A stretch of 64,000 nucleotides of DNA from Rheum nobile (Eukaryota > Streptophyta > Magnoliopsida > Caryophyllales > Polygonaceae), in contig WOAB01000506.1 in NCBI GenBank assembly GCA_027886185.1, positions 2,170,001 to 2,234,000 on the forward strand, given 5' to 3'. Below are positions 1 to 12,986 of this stretch, one piece after another. A program made the translations under genes and the position numbers. Position 1 is the stretch's first letter, and the number at the start of each line of letters is the position of its first letter. The notes under the pieces are model-generated. The model saw only the letters and a list, made by a program, of their open reading frames with translations, was not told where the DNA came from and made no database searches.

Positions 1-400
1 GAATTTTTTTAAAAAAAAATACATTTGTTTCCCTATGACAGTATCTGGCATACGCTAGATACTGGCGTAGATGTTTTTTTTAATAAAAAAATCATGCGCC
101 AAAATCTGGCGTACGCCAGATACTGCGTAGAGAAACAATTATTTTATTTTTTTTTAACAAGTGAACAGTTTTTTTTAAATCTTCATTTGACTCTAGTAAT
201 AGACGTTTTCAAGTAATGAGGGTTACATACTTACATGGCAATAAATTCGTTTGTATCATGAGGTTTCAATATACTTTTATTCATGTACGTTTCTCCACCA
301 ATTCGTTTGATATTAACTGTTTGTTATTATTATTCTCGAAAATCACATATAACTATGGTTATATCTAATAGTTATATCCAATTTGGTTATATCTTATGGT
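1..400. repeat. Left terminal inverted repeat and start of AT minisatellite, copy A
   Basis: Outer 1-230 holds TACGCCAGATACTGGCGTAG-like subterminal motifs also seen at 46980-47030. Bases 240-350 pair with 12990-13110. From about 345 the GGTTATATC minisatellite begins and is cut by the solo LTR at 401. No gene is visible; the short reading frame from 25 is chance. Confidence 0.75.
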
Positions 401-1679
401 TGAAATACCCCAAGGATGTTAGTAATGGCATAAGGGTAAATTAATTAAGGTTTTTGCTTATATTGGGTGAAATGGAAAATTTTGGGGATAAAATCCTTAA
501 ACACATTCGGTGGTCTCTCTCTCTCGCGTGGTTCTTTAGCCGAGCAGCTCAGCCAAGCTTCTCCTCCGACGAACTCCTCCTCCTGTGCCCAACCGAGTTG
601 TTCTTCTCCGGCGAGCCGACTTGGACGCCGCCGCTGCTCCTCCTCCTTCCCTGCTCGTGTTGTCGTCCGTGCTTGTTGTTGTTGTTGAGCTGCAGCTGTT
701 GTTCGTTGTCGTTGTTGTCGTCTCCGGCGACGAGGAGCCCTTTCCGGTGGCGACTGTGTGTTCAACGTCGAGGTAAAGGTTGGTTTGTGTTGTTGAATTA
801 ATTTGTGGCTGATTGTTGTTGTTGTCCTGCGTGGACTGAATTTCTTTGCTGAATTTGTGAGTGACCGAATTTATGTGTGTGTACTGCGTGGACTGATGCA
901 GCAGATTCGTGGTGGAGCTGTTGTCCCGCCGTGTTCGGTGGCTATCGTTTGGTTGTCGACAAGGTAAGCTTATGGGTTAAGGGTTAATTCGAATTGGTGT
1001 TGTGTGTGATCGAATTGATGTTGTTGTTCTTCGTGGACAGTTGAAGAGGAAGGTGTGTGACCGTATTGTTGAATTTGAGCTTGATTTTGTTTGTGTGGGA
1101 TTTTGCTGAATTGGAATTTGGAGGTATAATTCTTGGGTTTGAAATTGGGGGTTTATTAGTTGTGACTTGGTATGAGTTAATTAATTCCAAGGATTTGCTC
1201 GGATTGATTTCGCAGGTTCGTTCGAGTTGGTTGGAGATCTCTGAGGTCGTGGTTGTCGAGTTTGAGGCAAGATAAATCTTGCTAACCCTTCGTATATTTT
1301 TTATAAAATTACTTTCGCATCTGATCTTGTTTAGTAATTGATTTTACTCTTATTTGAGTATGTTAATTGGATTATTGGTTGTGGAATTACTTGGTTGAAA
1401 ATGTGTGTTTGTTGACACTTGTGTGTGTGTGTTGGATTGTGTGCGTGCTAGTAGTTGTGTGTTGAGATTGCGTGTGTGTGTGAATGTGTGGGTGTGTTAG
1501 TAATTGTCTCGTGTTGTGTTGATTGAATGTGATGTGGTAGTTGGTCGTAACTAAATGTGGTTTGATTGTTATGGATTGATTGTTGTGGATTGATTGGATC
1601 ACTTGACTATAAAGTTGCTTGGTTGAAATGTGCGATTATGTGATATTGATTGTCGTTTGTGATTTTTGGATTGGTGTCG

Positions 1680-1935
1680 GTATGGTGATGGTTGGTTATG
1701 GAGCCGGGGTGAGGGTGTGACCTCATCCGACCGCGTGAGGGTGTGACCTCCGTTGGTTAAGGCTAGGTTGGATGGTTGAAAGTCCCATCCGGTGGTGGGT
1801 GGTTGGTGGATTGGTGATGGTTGGTTATGGAGCCGGGGTAAGGGTGTAACCTCATCCGACCGCGTGAGGGTGTGACCTCCGTTGGTTAAGGCTAGGTTGG
1901 ATGGTTGAAAGTCCCATCCGGTGGTGGGTTGGATT
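1680..1935. repeat. Two-copy tandem repeat, ~129 bp, inside solo LTR
   Basis: The motif GGTTATGGAGCCGGGGT recurs at about 1694 and 1823, and the following sequence (GACCTCATCCGACCGCGTG, then AAAGTCCCATCCGGTGG) repeats with few changes. The sub-motif GAGGGTGTGACCTC also repeats within each unit. Confidence 0.8.
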
Positions 1936-1959
1936 GGAGGTAGGATCGGAGTTTTGAAT

Positions 1960-2230
1960 CGGGTGTTGGATTGTGTGTGTTGCCAATTGTGTATATTGGT
2001 TGTGTGCTCGGTTATGGATTGTGTGTTGATTATTGGTTGTGTGTGTATATTGGTTGTGTGTTGAATAGTGGTTGTGTACTTGATTATTGGTTGTGTGTTG
2101 AATAGTGGTTGTGTACTTGATTATTGGTTGTGTGTGGATATTGGTTGTGTGTGTGATTATGGGTTGCGTGTTGATTATGGGTTGTGTTGGTGAATATTGG
2201 TTGTATGCTTAGTTAGTGATTTTGTTTGCG
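1960..2230. repeat. TTGGTTGTGTG-type simple repeat
   Basis: Degenerate runs of ATTGGTTGTGTGTTGA occur about a dozen times. No coding potential is seen. Confidence 0.75.
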
Positions 2231-3250
2231 GATATTGGTGGGGAGTTTGATTATTGGTTTTGTGTTAGACTTTGGTCGTCGGTAGGTTGTAGTTAGTAGT
2301 CGTTGTTGATTGTTGTTAGTGGTGATTGTGAGCTTTTGTTGGCCAGTGGTAGTGGTTGTTGGATCTTGGTGAGAATTATTTGAGAAGGTTGGTTATGTTG
2401 ATTGATTAGGAAGGTTGGTTTCCCATCTTGAGGGTGTGGGCCAACATGGTTTGAATTTGAATGTATGAGTTGCAGTTTATGTTAACGAACCGGCGGTACC
2501 GGAAGGGTGGCTGGCCTGGGTCGTTATTTTGTTATGTTTATATTATGTGATGATTGTCTTGTTTATGCTTAAGTGTTTGTTGATGCGAAAGTTGGAATGG
2601 ATCGTTTATTTCATTTATACTTGTGATGAGATTGATGTCGGATGGAATAAAGTTATTATAGTGAAGAATTGAATAAGAATGAGTAATGAATGGTATGCAA
2701 TGGTGTGTGTATATGTTTTGACGTGTGTTGGTATTGGTTGATTGATATGATAATGTTATAAGTTATGATATTATATATATAAGTATATATATATATATTG
2801 TTTGACCTGTTGTTGTTTGGCATGAGTTGGTTATTGTGATAATTCTCTGGATTTAACTGTTTTGGCTTGAGGAGTCTTGCCAGTCTTTCAAAAGACTGAC
2901 CAACTTCGGTTTACGTGCCGCGGTTGGCTGGGGTATCGGATCCCCTAGTCAACTGGTCCTTGCAGGTTAGTAGCAACAAGCGGGTTCTGGATCACAGATT
3001 GGTCTTAACAGTTAAAGATTTAGTTTTGCATCGGATTTGAAAAGGTTGTATTCGCTTCCGTGTATTGGATTTAAATTGATGTATTTAAACTGGATGACAG
3101 GTTTAAGTATTGATTCAAACTTGAGCAGAGAATTTTAATGTTGATAACTTTTGTGTTTTTGGATGAGTTTTGGATTTCTTTTCTTTTAGAAACCGCCTTA
3201 TAGTCTTTCGAGACTATGGCACTGTAACACCTCTGGCCCGGGGTGTTACA

Positions 3251-3889
3251 ATGGTTATATTCCATAGTTATATACTATGGTTATATTCAATAGTTATATA
3301 CTATGGTTATATCCTATGGTTATATCTTATGGTTATATCTTATAGTTATATACTAAGGTTATATTCTTTAGTTATATCATATAGTTATATACTATGGTTA
3401 TATCATACAGTTATATACTATGGTTATATCTTATAGTTATATCCAATCAGGTTATATCTTTCAGGTTATATCTTATGGTTATATCCTATAGTTATATACT
3501 ATGGTTATATCCTTTAGTTATATACTATGGTTATATCCTGTAGTTATATATTATGGTTATATCTTATAGTTATATCCAATTTGGTTATATCTTATGGTTA
3601 TATCCTATAATTATATACTATGGTTATATCTTATAGTTAAATCCAATTTGGTTATATCATATCGTTATATCCTATAATTATATACTATGATTATATCTTA
3701 TAGTTATATCCAATTTGGTTATATCTTATGGTTATATCTTATAGTTATATACTACGGTTATATTCTTTAGTTATATACTATAGTTATATACTATGGTTAT
3801 ATCTTATAGTTATATCCAATTTGGTTATATCATATCGTTATATCCTATAATTATATACTATGATTATATCTAATTTGGTTATATCCTAT
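3251..3889. repeat. AT-rich minisatellite block (GGTTATATC family) of copy A
   Basis: Degenerate ~23-28-bp units of the form GGTTATATCTTATAGTTATA plus TCCAATTT. It is continuous with 345-400 before the solo LTR and 11158 onward after the second insertion, showing that one array was split twice. The last five bases (3885-3889, CCTAT) are the target-site duplication of the next element. Confidence 0.85.
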
Positions 3890-6399
3890 TGTAATATCCC
3901 GTATATTTGCACGAATAAATTTTTTGAATTTTCTTAAGCCATATTGCGAGCCAGATTAATTTTGAAGAGATACGAACATTCTGTGTAATGTTTGGCTTCT
4001 GTAATATTTTTCTGGGCAATATAAAATACAGTTAAGGAATTTTTGGCTTAAAAACTCGTTCGTATACAAATATATTTAACTCGGGGTTAAGTAAATTTAC
4101 CATTTAAGGTAAATAAGACAAAAGAGCCAAAGAGGAAGTCGGCCTTTAATGCCTTAGCTTCCACAACACACCACTTCAGCAGATTTTTCAGCATCTGACA
4201 ACCAACTTGGTGCAACTGGCAACTAGGCTTGGTGACTTGCCAAGGCTACGGGGCCTAGCTTGTCCACCACCTGGTATACTTGTCTTTCAAGGGCTCTTTT
4301 TGGTTTGCCTATAAAAGAGGAGGAGAGGTCGTGAGAAAGGCCAGAAGTTGGCTCCTCACCATTTTCGTCCTCTCTTTTGCTGTCAAAAAACCAGAAAACG
4401 TGTTCCTGAGCTGTTCTTCGAACTCGATTTCTGATCAATTCTGTCATCCGTTTGGCGAGATCAAAGTTGCATATTGAAGGTGAGGTGTTGCTTAAAAGGG
4501 TGAGAGGAATAGCCAAGCTCGATTCGAACTAGAGGTCGATCGAAAATTGGTAAGAAAACCCTTGCAAACCACTGATTTTCCCTTCAGAAATTTGTGACTT
4601 TTGCTGAACTTTGAACCGATTTTCGTGGTTGTTTGGGCTTTGTTTTGATCCGTTCCCAGGAGGCCTTTGAAGCTTGTTGGAAGCTTAATAAGGTGGTAGG
4701 ATCGAACCAAGGAAAATCGAAGCCAAAGGGGTTCAATTTGGGTGAGTTGTGCTCGTTGCCACCTCTGTCCTCTGCCCTGTCCGTGTGCCGCACCCGGCGG
4801 TGTGTGCCTGCCGCACCCGCGGCAGCCATGCCGGTTGTGTGTCTTTGTGTTGGGCATGGGCTTTGGCCTTGTTCCTTTGTCTCGTATTCCATTAGATTCG
4901 TATATATAGATATTGAATCTAATTTAGGGTCTTGTTATGGGTCGCTCCATATGGATTTTATCCAGGATATGTTCCCGTTCTGGACTCGGAAACCCTTTCG
5001 TTCTAAGCTTTCGAAGCTTTTGTCAGATCCAAGGCAAGTGGCGGTTTGCTCTTGCTTATCATTCCATAATTCCATTAATTATCAATTGCTTAATTGTTAA
5101 TTAATTTGGATTGATTATTGTTCATGTCTGGAATTGTTTTATGAAACTATCTTTGGAAATTAAAATGGATATTATAATAGGTTGTATATCTGCTAGAACA
5201 ACGCTATTATATATATATATACCTAGATTGAAATATATCTATGATGTTAGCCATGATGGCTTTAATATGATTATTTGACTGTTCTGAACTGTGTAGTTAG
5301 AACGAGTATTCGTAGGAACGTTACTGAGGCCCTGGAGTCCAGTCGTTTCTTTATAATCAGGTAGAGAGGTGGCTCGTCCCCACCTAATACCAATTGGATG
5401 GTCATGACCTACCTCTTTACTCGGGTGAAGAGGTGGTGCACTTAAACAGTGTCACAAATCTTGGGAGAGTTCCCAAAAGATCTCTCGTCTCGGGACGAGT
5501 TGATCCTAAAAGTTTATAACGTGATTGATTGTTTTGGAATTGTATAAGATAAGTGCCCGAGTGCACATAATTAATATACCTTTGGCGAGTAGTGCAGCTA
5601 AGTTTAGTGCAACTAGGAAACTCGCCCTCACTTGAATGTAGTATGTTCTCTTTCCTATCTGGATTCGTATAGTGCTGTGATTCGCATTATACGGTGAGGT
5701 TGGTTGTGAACCGAAGCATCTCAGTCAGTTTTTGACTTTACATGTTTATATATGAACTTATAATATTCCAGACATTTATCATGCTTCCGATAAGACTCGA
5801 TCCTTTGGAGTCTTTCTCTTGGATTTTCCTATAAGACTCATTTCCGTTGGAGTCTTCTCTTGATCATGTCTTTTGAGATATTCCAGTAGAAGTATGGTGG
5901 TTGGTTATCATTATCGGTTATTATCCGAGAAACGATGAGTCTAACCTAATACGACTACTTAGAACCACTCTGCTTTGTACCCTTGCTAGTCTTTCATTAG
6001 ACTAACCCACGAACATTGTTCTTTGCATGTGGGCTGGTGTCATCCGTTCGATTCGACACATCAGATAAGTATCTGAGGAATGAAGGTTAGAACGACTATG
6101 AATGTGAACGGTGTTTTTAATGATTTATCAGGCTACGATCCTTGGCGGGTGATCTTTATGATCAAGACTCATGTATTTATATTTACAAAGACTTCCGCTA
6201 AATTACTCTGTTTTGTCCTACGGGGATTGGGATGTAATCCCCAAACATTTGTTTTAATCAAATATTTTGACGTTTATATCATACTTGTTGGTTATGATTT
6301 GTGTTTAAACTGGTAAAGCCTTGGGTGGCTTCGGAGGTGAAATCCGAGGTCACTGGCGGTAATACATTTTCAAACGGATTGAAATTTGGGGGTGTTACA
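3890..6399 (+). repeat. 5' LTR of the LARD-like element
   Basis: Starts TGTAATATCCCG, ends GGTGTTACA; about 2510 bp versus 2502 bp for the 3' copy. It contains a TATA-like CCTATAAAAG at about 4308, taken as the U3 promoter. Small reading frames inside (for example around 4633-5100 and 6080-6316) recur in both LTRs but look like nothing known and are treated as non-coding. GC-rich CCGCACCC/GCGG motifs lie near 4780-4835. Confidence 0.9.
4308..4317 (+). promoter_or_regulatory. TATA box of LTR
   Basis: CCTATAAAAG lies in the same place in both LTRs (about 4308 and 9076), and a matching TATA occurs on the minus strand of the related solo LTR near 55030. Transcription would start some 30 bp downstream. 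Confidence 0.6.
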
Positions 6400-6403
6400 G
6401 ATT

Positions 6404-6415
6404 TGGTATCAGAGC
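6404..6415 (+). other. Primer-binding site, tRNA-iMet type
   Basis: TGGTATCAGAGC, four bases after the LTR end, is complementary to the 3' end of plant initiator tRNA-Met, the usual primer for plant LTR retrotransposons. Confidence 0.9.
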
Positions 6416-7138
6416 TAAAGTTTGTTTTTAAAACAGGTTGGGTATTTTGAAAGGTTTTATCATTCTAAAACTATTTCCCGTTTTGAATTGGAAAATGTCT
6501 TCCAAACGAATTTGAAATAAATACCGTTCATAGTCGTGCCTTCTTTAGTCTGATATGAGAGGTACGGGAGTTACCTCTATATCTAGAAAGACTGATTTCT
6601 TCTTGTTGTTGTAAGACATAGGTGTTTGTCTATTCTTTTGAAAGGACTCGAAAGATGCCGAGATGATTCTATCATCTCTAGTAAGGTTAGATTTCCCTGT
6701 TTCTCAGAGATATTTTGAGGTTGGAAGACCTAGTAGTTCTCTCGAAGGTATCAAGTATGTACTTCCTGAGTTGGTAGTACTTAATATCCTAGTGCTATAA
6801 TCTCCGAGTAATTTGGTGTGAACGCTCGGGAGATTAGTGTAGATGAATCTTGTGCTCTATGTTCATAATTCATCTATAGAATTACCAAGTTGATCTATTC
6901 TAAGTGATTTTATGGGATAATTAAGGAATTGCCCTTAGGAGTTTTGATGTCTAAGTATGATGTCATAGTCGTTGACATTCATTGTTGAGAAAATGAATAC
7001 GAAGGATTAATGCTCGATGCAGTCGAGATTTGCCTCCGTATGAGAATTTGTGGGATGAACCTATGGTAGAGTTCGTTGAGCCGTTAAGGTAGGCCAATGA
7101 AATATTGTAATAACGACGTTTAAATGGAAGTGATTTCC

Positions 7139-7398
7139 AAGAGAACTCTAAGGAAAATCCCGAGAAAAATCCTAAGGAAGATCCTCAAGGAGAGGAAAAT
7201 CCTAGGGGAGATCCCGAAGAAGATCCTCAAAAGAAGGAAGATCCGGAGGAAGATCCTCTAGAGGAGGAATATCCTACGGAAGATCCTTAAAAGGAGGAAG
7301 ACCCAGAGGAAAACCCTGAGGAAGATCCTCGAGAGGGGGAAGATCCGGAGGGAACTTCCGATGAGAACCCGGAGGAAGACCTCGTAAGGCAAGGCTAG
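7139..7398 (+). pseudogene. Acidic EEDP-repeat ORF remnant in the interior
   Basis: Tandem GAAGATCC(T/G)(C/G)A(A/G)GA-like units of 15-27 bp read as Glu-Glu-Asp-Pro repeats, interrupted by stops (for example TAA near 7287). No known retroelement domain is recognisable. The rest of 6416-8640 is AT-rich with nothing identifiable. Confidence 0.5.
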
Positions 7399-8637
7399 AA
7401 GAGTCTGATGCCTAAAGTGTTCATTTATGAGTATCTTTTAGAAAATAAGGATATTGGGAGAAGTTATGGAAAGATTTGTTTCTTCTTGAGACATCATATT
7501 CCTAGTATTTGGAGGTATAAGTTATGTGGAGTTAATAAGATTAAGAGTTATATCTCACTTGTGTACTTGGGATTTTTGTCCCATTAGAAGTATATAGAGG
7601 TGGACTAGTGTAAAGTTCGGAATGCCTAATTGAGGAATCATGCTGTAGGCATTAGTGTGGATAAAGTGTTGTGAAGGAATAAGTTGATTAAGGGAATAGT
7701 TCTATAAGAACTCGTTTCCCCTATTGCGATCTTGAGTAAGACTGTGAAATCCGGAATTATGATGGTCGGGATCATAAGTAAGTATGACCCATGTTGGACC
7801 AATGGTTAAAGCTTTTGGAAAAGCCAAGTGTGCGAAATCATAGGTATCCTTTGGGGAGATCTATTTGAGACCGTTTGAGGTAATATAAGAAAATGATGTG
7901 ATTAAGTCCTGGATGGATAGTAGATTGCGTGATAAATATAAGGATTTTAAGTTAGAAATAAGTCATTTAAGACAGTACGAGTCGTTGGACTCGATAAATG
8001 GAATTTCCAGAGTATGAAGAGTTATGATTCTTGGGAATTGTCTAAGATTGACATCTTGTGAGTATGTCATCTATAAGGCTTATGGTATCACTCTCTTGGA
8101 GGAGATATGAGTAATATCTTATGTGATACGTTTCGAGGAACGTAGGGATAAGATATTATGGTTGTTCTTGAATCTTAAAGGAGTTAAGTTAGAAATTGTT
8201 TAAAGAGATGTGTTAAATTATTCTTGTAAGGATTTTAAGTTAGAAATGGCGTAAAGCCAGTCTTACTTTAAGATAAATGATGGGATTATATAAAGTACCA
8301 TTAAGGGAATTAAGGAAGTTATGATTCGAGGTTACTAAGATTCAATATCTGAGTTGTAAGAAGTTAATGTGTAAACCTTGTGTTTGTCTATAAAGAGATT
8401 GGAGGAGAAATGTGTGTTCTCCTATTGAAGGTGTATTAATATCGTTATGATAATTTTGGGAGACCATTATTATAAGGTAAACATGATTTTGTGGAGTTAG
8501 TAAGAATTATTACCTGGTATGTTATATGGAGATAAGATTGTATGATGCTGTTATGATTAAGGATATTAAGTTCAGGTAGTAAGATTGGTAGAGAGACCAT
8601 TTCCTCGTTAATAATGCAAGTTTCGGGGTCGAAACTT

Positions 8638-8655
8638 CTTTTAAGGGGAGAGTGA
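8638..8655 (+). other. Polypurine tract before 3' LTR
   Basis: The purine run AAGGGGAGAGTGA ends at the LTR start (8656), where plus-strand DNA synthesis would be primed. Confidence 0.7.
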
Positions 8656-11157
8656 TGTAATATCCCGTATATTTGCACGAATAAAATTTTTGAATTTTCT
8701 TAAGCCATATTGCGAGCCAGATTAATTTTGAAGAGATACGAACATTCTGTGTAATGTTTGGCTTCTGTAATATTTTTCTGGGCAATATAAAATACAGTTA
8801 AGGAATTTTTGGCTTAAAAAACTCGTTCGTGTACAAATATATTTAACCCGGGGTTAAGTAAATTTACCATTTAAGGTAAATAAGACAAAAGAGCCAAAGA
8901 GGAAGTCGGCCTTTAATGCCTTAGCTTCCACAACACACCACTTCAGCAGATTTTTCAGCATCTGACAACCAACTTGGTGCAACTGGCAACTAGGCTTGGT
9001 GACTTGCCAAGGCTACGGGGCCTAGCTTGTCAACCACCTGGTATACTTGTCTTTCAAGGGCTCTTTTCGGTTTGCCTATAAAAGAGGAGAAGAGGTCGTG
9101 AGAAAGGCCAGAAGTTGGCTCCTCACCATTTTCGTCCTCTCTTTTGCTGTCAAAAAACCAGAAAACGTGTTCCTGAGCTGTTCTTCAAACTCGATTTCTG
9201 ATCAATTCTGTCATCCGTTTGGCGAGATCAAAGTTGCATATTGAAGGTGAGGTGTTGCTTAAAAGGGTGAGAGGAATAGCCAAGCTCGATTCGAACTAGA
9301 GGTCGATCGAAAATTGGTAAGAAAACCCTTGCAAACCACTGATTTTCCCTTCAGAAATTTGTGACTTTTGCTGAACTTTGAACCGATTTTCGTGGTTGTT
9401 TGGGCTTTGTTTTGATCCGTTCCCAGGAGGCCTTTGAAGCTTGTTGGAAGCTTAATAAGGTGGTAGGATCGAACCAAGGAAAATCGAAGCCAAAGGGGTT
9501 CGATTTGGGTGAGTTGTGCTCGTTGCCACCTCTGCCCTGTCCGTGTGCCACACCCGGCGGTGTGTGCCTGTCGCACCCGCGGCAGCCATGCCGGTTGTGT
9601 GTCTTGGTGTTGGGAATGGGCCTTGGCCTTGTTCCTTTGTCTCGTATTCCATTAGATTCGTATATATAGATATTGAATCTAATTTAGGGTCTTGTTATGG
9701 GTCGCTCCATATGGATTTTATCCAGGATCTGTTCCCGTTCTGGACTCGGAAACCCTTTCGTTCTAAGCTTTCGAAGCTTTTGTCAGATCCAAGGCAAGTG
9801 GCGGTTCGCTCTTGCTTATCATTCCATAATTCCATTAATTATCAATTGCTTAATTGTTAATTAATTTGGATTGATTATTGTTCATGTCTGGAATCGTTTT
9901 ATGAAACTATATTTGGAAATTAAAATGGATATTATAATAGGTTGTATATCTGTTAGAACAATGCTATTATATATATATACCTAGATTGAAATATATCTAT
10001 GATGTTAGCCATGATGGCTTTAATATGATTATTTGACTGTTCTAAACTGTGTAGTTAGAACGAGTATTCGTAGGAACGTTACTGAGGCCCTGGAGTCCAG
10101 TCGTTTCTTTATAATCAGGTAGAGAGGTGGCTCGTCCCCACCTAATACCAATTGGATGGTCATGACCTACCTCTTTACTCGGGTGAAGAGGTGGTGCACT
10201 TAAACAGTGTCACAAATCTTGGGAGAGTTCCCAAAAGATCTCTCGTCTCGGGACGAGCTGATCCTAAAAGTTTATAACGTGATTGATCGTTTTGGAATTG
10301 TATAAGATAATTGCCCGAGTGCACATAATTAATATACCTTTGGCGAGTAGTGAAGCTAAGTTTAGTGCAACTAGGAAACTCGCCCTCACTTGAATGTAGT
10401 ACGTTCTCTTTCCGATCTGGATTCGTATAGTGCGGTGATTCGCATTATACGGTGAGGTTGGTCGTGAACCGAAGCATCTCAGTCAGTTTTTGACTTTACA
10501 TGTTTATATATGAACTTATAATATTCCAGACATTTATCATGCTTTCGATAAGACTCGATCCTTTGGAGTCTTTCTCTTGGATTTTCCTATAAGACTCATT
10601 TCCATTGGAGTCTTCTCTTGATCATGTCTTTTGAGATATTCCAGTAAAAGTATGGTGGTTGGCTATCATTATCGGTTATTATCCGAGAAACGATGAGTCT
10701 AACCTAATACGACTACTTAGAACCACTCTGCTTTGTACCCTTGCTAGTCTTTCATTAGACTAACCCACGAACATTGTTCTTTGCATGTGGGCTGGTGTCA
10801 TCCGTTCGATTCGGCACATCAGATAAGTATCTGAGGAATGAAGGTTAGAACGACTATGAATGTGAACGGTGTTTTTAATGATTTATCAGGCTACGATCCT
10901 TGGCGGATGATCTTTATGATCAAGACTCATGTATTTATATTTACAGAGACTTCCGCTAAATTACTCTGTTTTGTCCTACGGGGATTGGGATGTAATCCCC
11001 AAACATTTGTTTTAATCAAATATTTTGACGTTTATATCATACTTGTTGGTTATGATTTGTGTTTAAACTGGTAAAGCCTTGGGTGGCTTCGGAGGTGAAA
11101 TCCGAGGTCACTGGCGGTAATACATTTTCAAACGGATTGAAATTTGGGGGTGTTACA
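8656..11157 (+). repeat. 3' LTR of the LARD-like element
   Basis: Co-linear with 3890-6399, with scattered substitutions and short indels such as a shorter GTGCCGCACC region near 9540. Ends TGTTACA followed by the TSD CCTAT. Confidence 0.9.
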
Positions 11158-12986
11158 CCTATAGTTATATACTATGGTTATATCGTATAGTTATATCCAA
11201 TTTGGTTATATCATATCGTTATATCTTATAGTTATATACTATAGTTATATCATATGTTATATTCTATAGTTATATACTATGGTTATATCATATAGTTATA
11301 TACTATGATTATATCTTATAGTTATATCCAATTTGGTTATATCTTATGGTTATATCTTATAGTTATATATTATGGTTATATCATATATTATAATTTATAG
11401 TTATATTCAATTTGGTTATATCTTATGGTTATATCCTATAGTTATACTATGGTTATATCCTTTAGTTATATACTATGGTTATATCCTATAATTATATACT
11501 ATAGTTATATCCTATAGTTATATCCTATTGTTATATATTATGATTATATCTTATAGTTATATCCAATTTGGTTATATCTTATGGGTATATCCTATAGTTA
11601 TATATTATGGTTATATCTTATAGTTATATCCAATTTGGTTATATCTTATGGTTATATCCTATCATTATATACTATGATTATATCTTATAGTTATATCTAA
11701 TTTGGTTATATCTTATAGTTATATACTACGATTATATTCTTTAGTTATATACTATGATTATATCTTATAGTTATATTCAATTTGGTTATATCATATCGTT
11801 ATATCCTATAATTATATCTAATTTGCTTATATCGTATGGTTATATCCTATAGTTATATACTATGGTTATATCGTATAGTTATATCCAATTTGGTTATATC
11901 ATATCGTTATATCCTATAATTATATATTATGATTATATCTTATAGTTATATCCAATTTTCTATATCTTATGGTTATATCTTATAGTTATATACTATGATT
12001 ATATCTTAATTATAGTTATATCAAATTTGGTTATATGTTATGATTATATCTTACAGTTATATATTACGGTTATATTCTTTAGTTATATAATATGGTTATA
12101 ACCTATAGTTATATACTATGGTTATATCTTATAGTTATATACTATGGTTATATCTTATAATATATTATATAGTTATATAATATGGTTATATCATATAGTT
12201 ATATACTCTGATTATATAGTAAGTTATATCCAATTTGGTTATATCATATAGTTATATAACTATAAGATATATGATATAACCATAGTATATAACTATAGAA
12301 TATAACCAAATTGAATATAACTATAAGATATAATCATAATATATACTATGGTTATATTATATAGTTATATATTATGGTTGTATCATATATTATATAGTTA
12401 TATTATATCTTATGGTTACATTATATAGTTATATATTATGGTTATATCATATATTATATTTTATAATTATATATTATGGTTATATCATATAGTTATATAC
12501 TATGATTATATCTTATAGTTATATCCAATTTGGTTATATATCTTATGGTTATATCCTATAGTTGTATACTATGATTATATCATATATTATATTTTATAGT
12601 TATATACTATGGTTATATCATATAGTTATATACTATGATTATATCTTATAGTTATATCCAATTTTGTTATTTCTTTATAGTTTTATCCAATTTGGTTATA
12701 TCATATAGATATAACTATAAGATATATGATATAACCATAGTATATAACTATAGAATATAACCAAATTGGATATAACTATAAGATTATCTTATAGTTATAT
12801 CCAATTTGGTTATATTCTTAATAACCAAATTGGATATAACTATAAGATATAATCATAGTATATAACTATATAATATAACCATAATATATAACTATATGAT
12901 ATATTATAGGATATAACCATAGTATATAACTATGGAATATAACCATAAGATATAACCAAATTGGATATAACTATAAAATATAACCA
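11158..12986. repeat. AT-rich minisatellite with inverted second half, copy A
   Basis: GGTTATATC units run forward to about 12250. Then, at ATAGTTATATAACTAT near 12248-12263, the array flips to the reverse complement (GATATAACC), flips back, and flips again near 12707 and 12820. The final stretch (12820-12986) is reverse orientation and joins the right inverted repeat. The array can therefore fold on itself. Only chance reading frames are present. Confidence 0.8.

Larger units (their letters stand above)
401..3250 (+). mobile_element. Solo LTR, 2.85 kb, TSD ATGGT
   Basis: The sequence begins TGAAATACCCC at 401, ends GGGGTGTTACA at 3250, and is flanked on both sides by ATGGT (396-400 and 3251-3255). 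That is the signature of an LTR retrotransposon reduced to one LTR by recombination. It interrupts the AT minisatellite of copy A. The interior is non-coding: a CT-rich stretch with CTC/GTT codon-like repeats (515-760), a tandemly duplicated ~129-bp segment (about 1680-1930), and TTGGTTGTGTG simple repeats (about 1960-2230). Strand is assigned only from TG...CA ends and is uncertain. The GTGTTACA ending resembles the other LTR family here, but the body is different. It could also be a member of a chromovirus-type Ty3 family; no internal domain is present to decide. Confidence 0.8.
3890..11157 (+). mobile_element. Non-autonomous LTR retrotransposon (LARD-like), 7.27 kb, TSD CCTAT
   Basis: Two long LTRs (3890-6399 and 8656-11157) begin TGTAATATCCCG and end GGGGGTGTTACA. 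The element is flanked by CCTAT on both sides (3885-3889; 11158-11162). A tRNA-iMet primer-binding site follows LTR1 and a purine tract precedes LTR2. The 2.26-kb interior has no gag, protease, RT or integrase, so it must be mobilised in trans. Large LTRs with a coding-poor interior fit the LARD description. The LTRs differ by scattered substitutions and small indels, so the insertion is not brand new. A reverse-strand solo LTR of the same family lies at 53155-55541. Confidence 0.9.

Noticed and set aside
445..801. Overlapping ORFs on both strands (Gln/Arg-rich, Leu/Val-rich) in the solo LTR
   Set aside because: Low-complexity CTC/GTT stretch read in different frames inside an LTR with a clear TSD. 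No domain.
4633..5100. 155-aa ORF in the LARD-like LTR
   Set aside because: The frame is not kept in the second LTR (shorter, shifted at 9540), and no homology was recognised.
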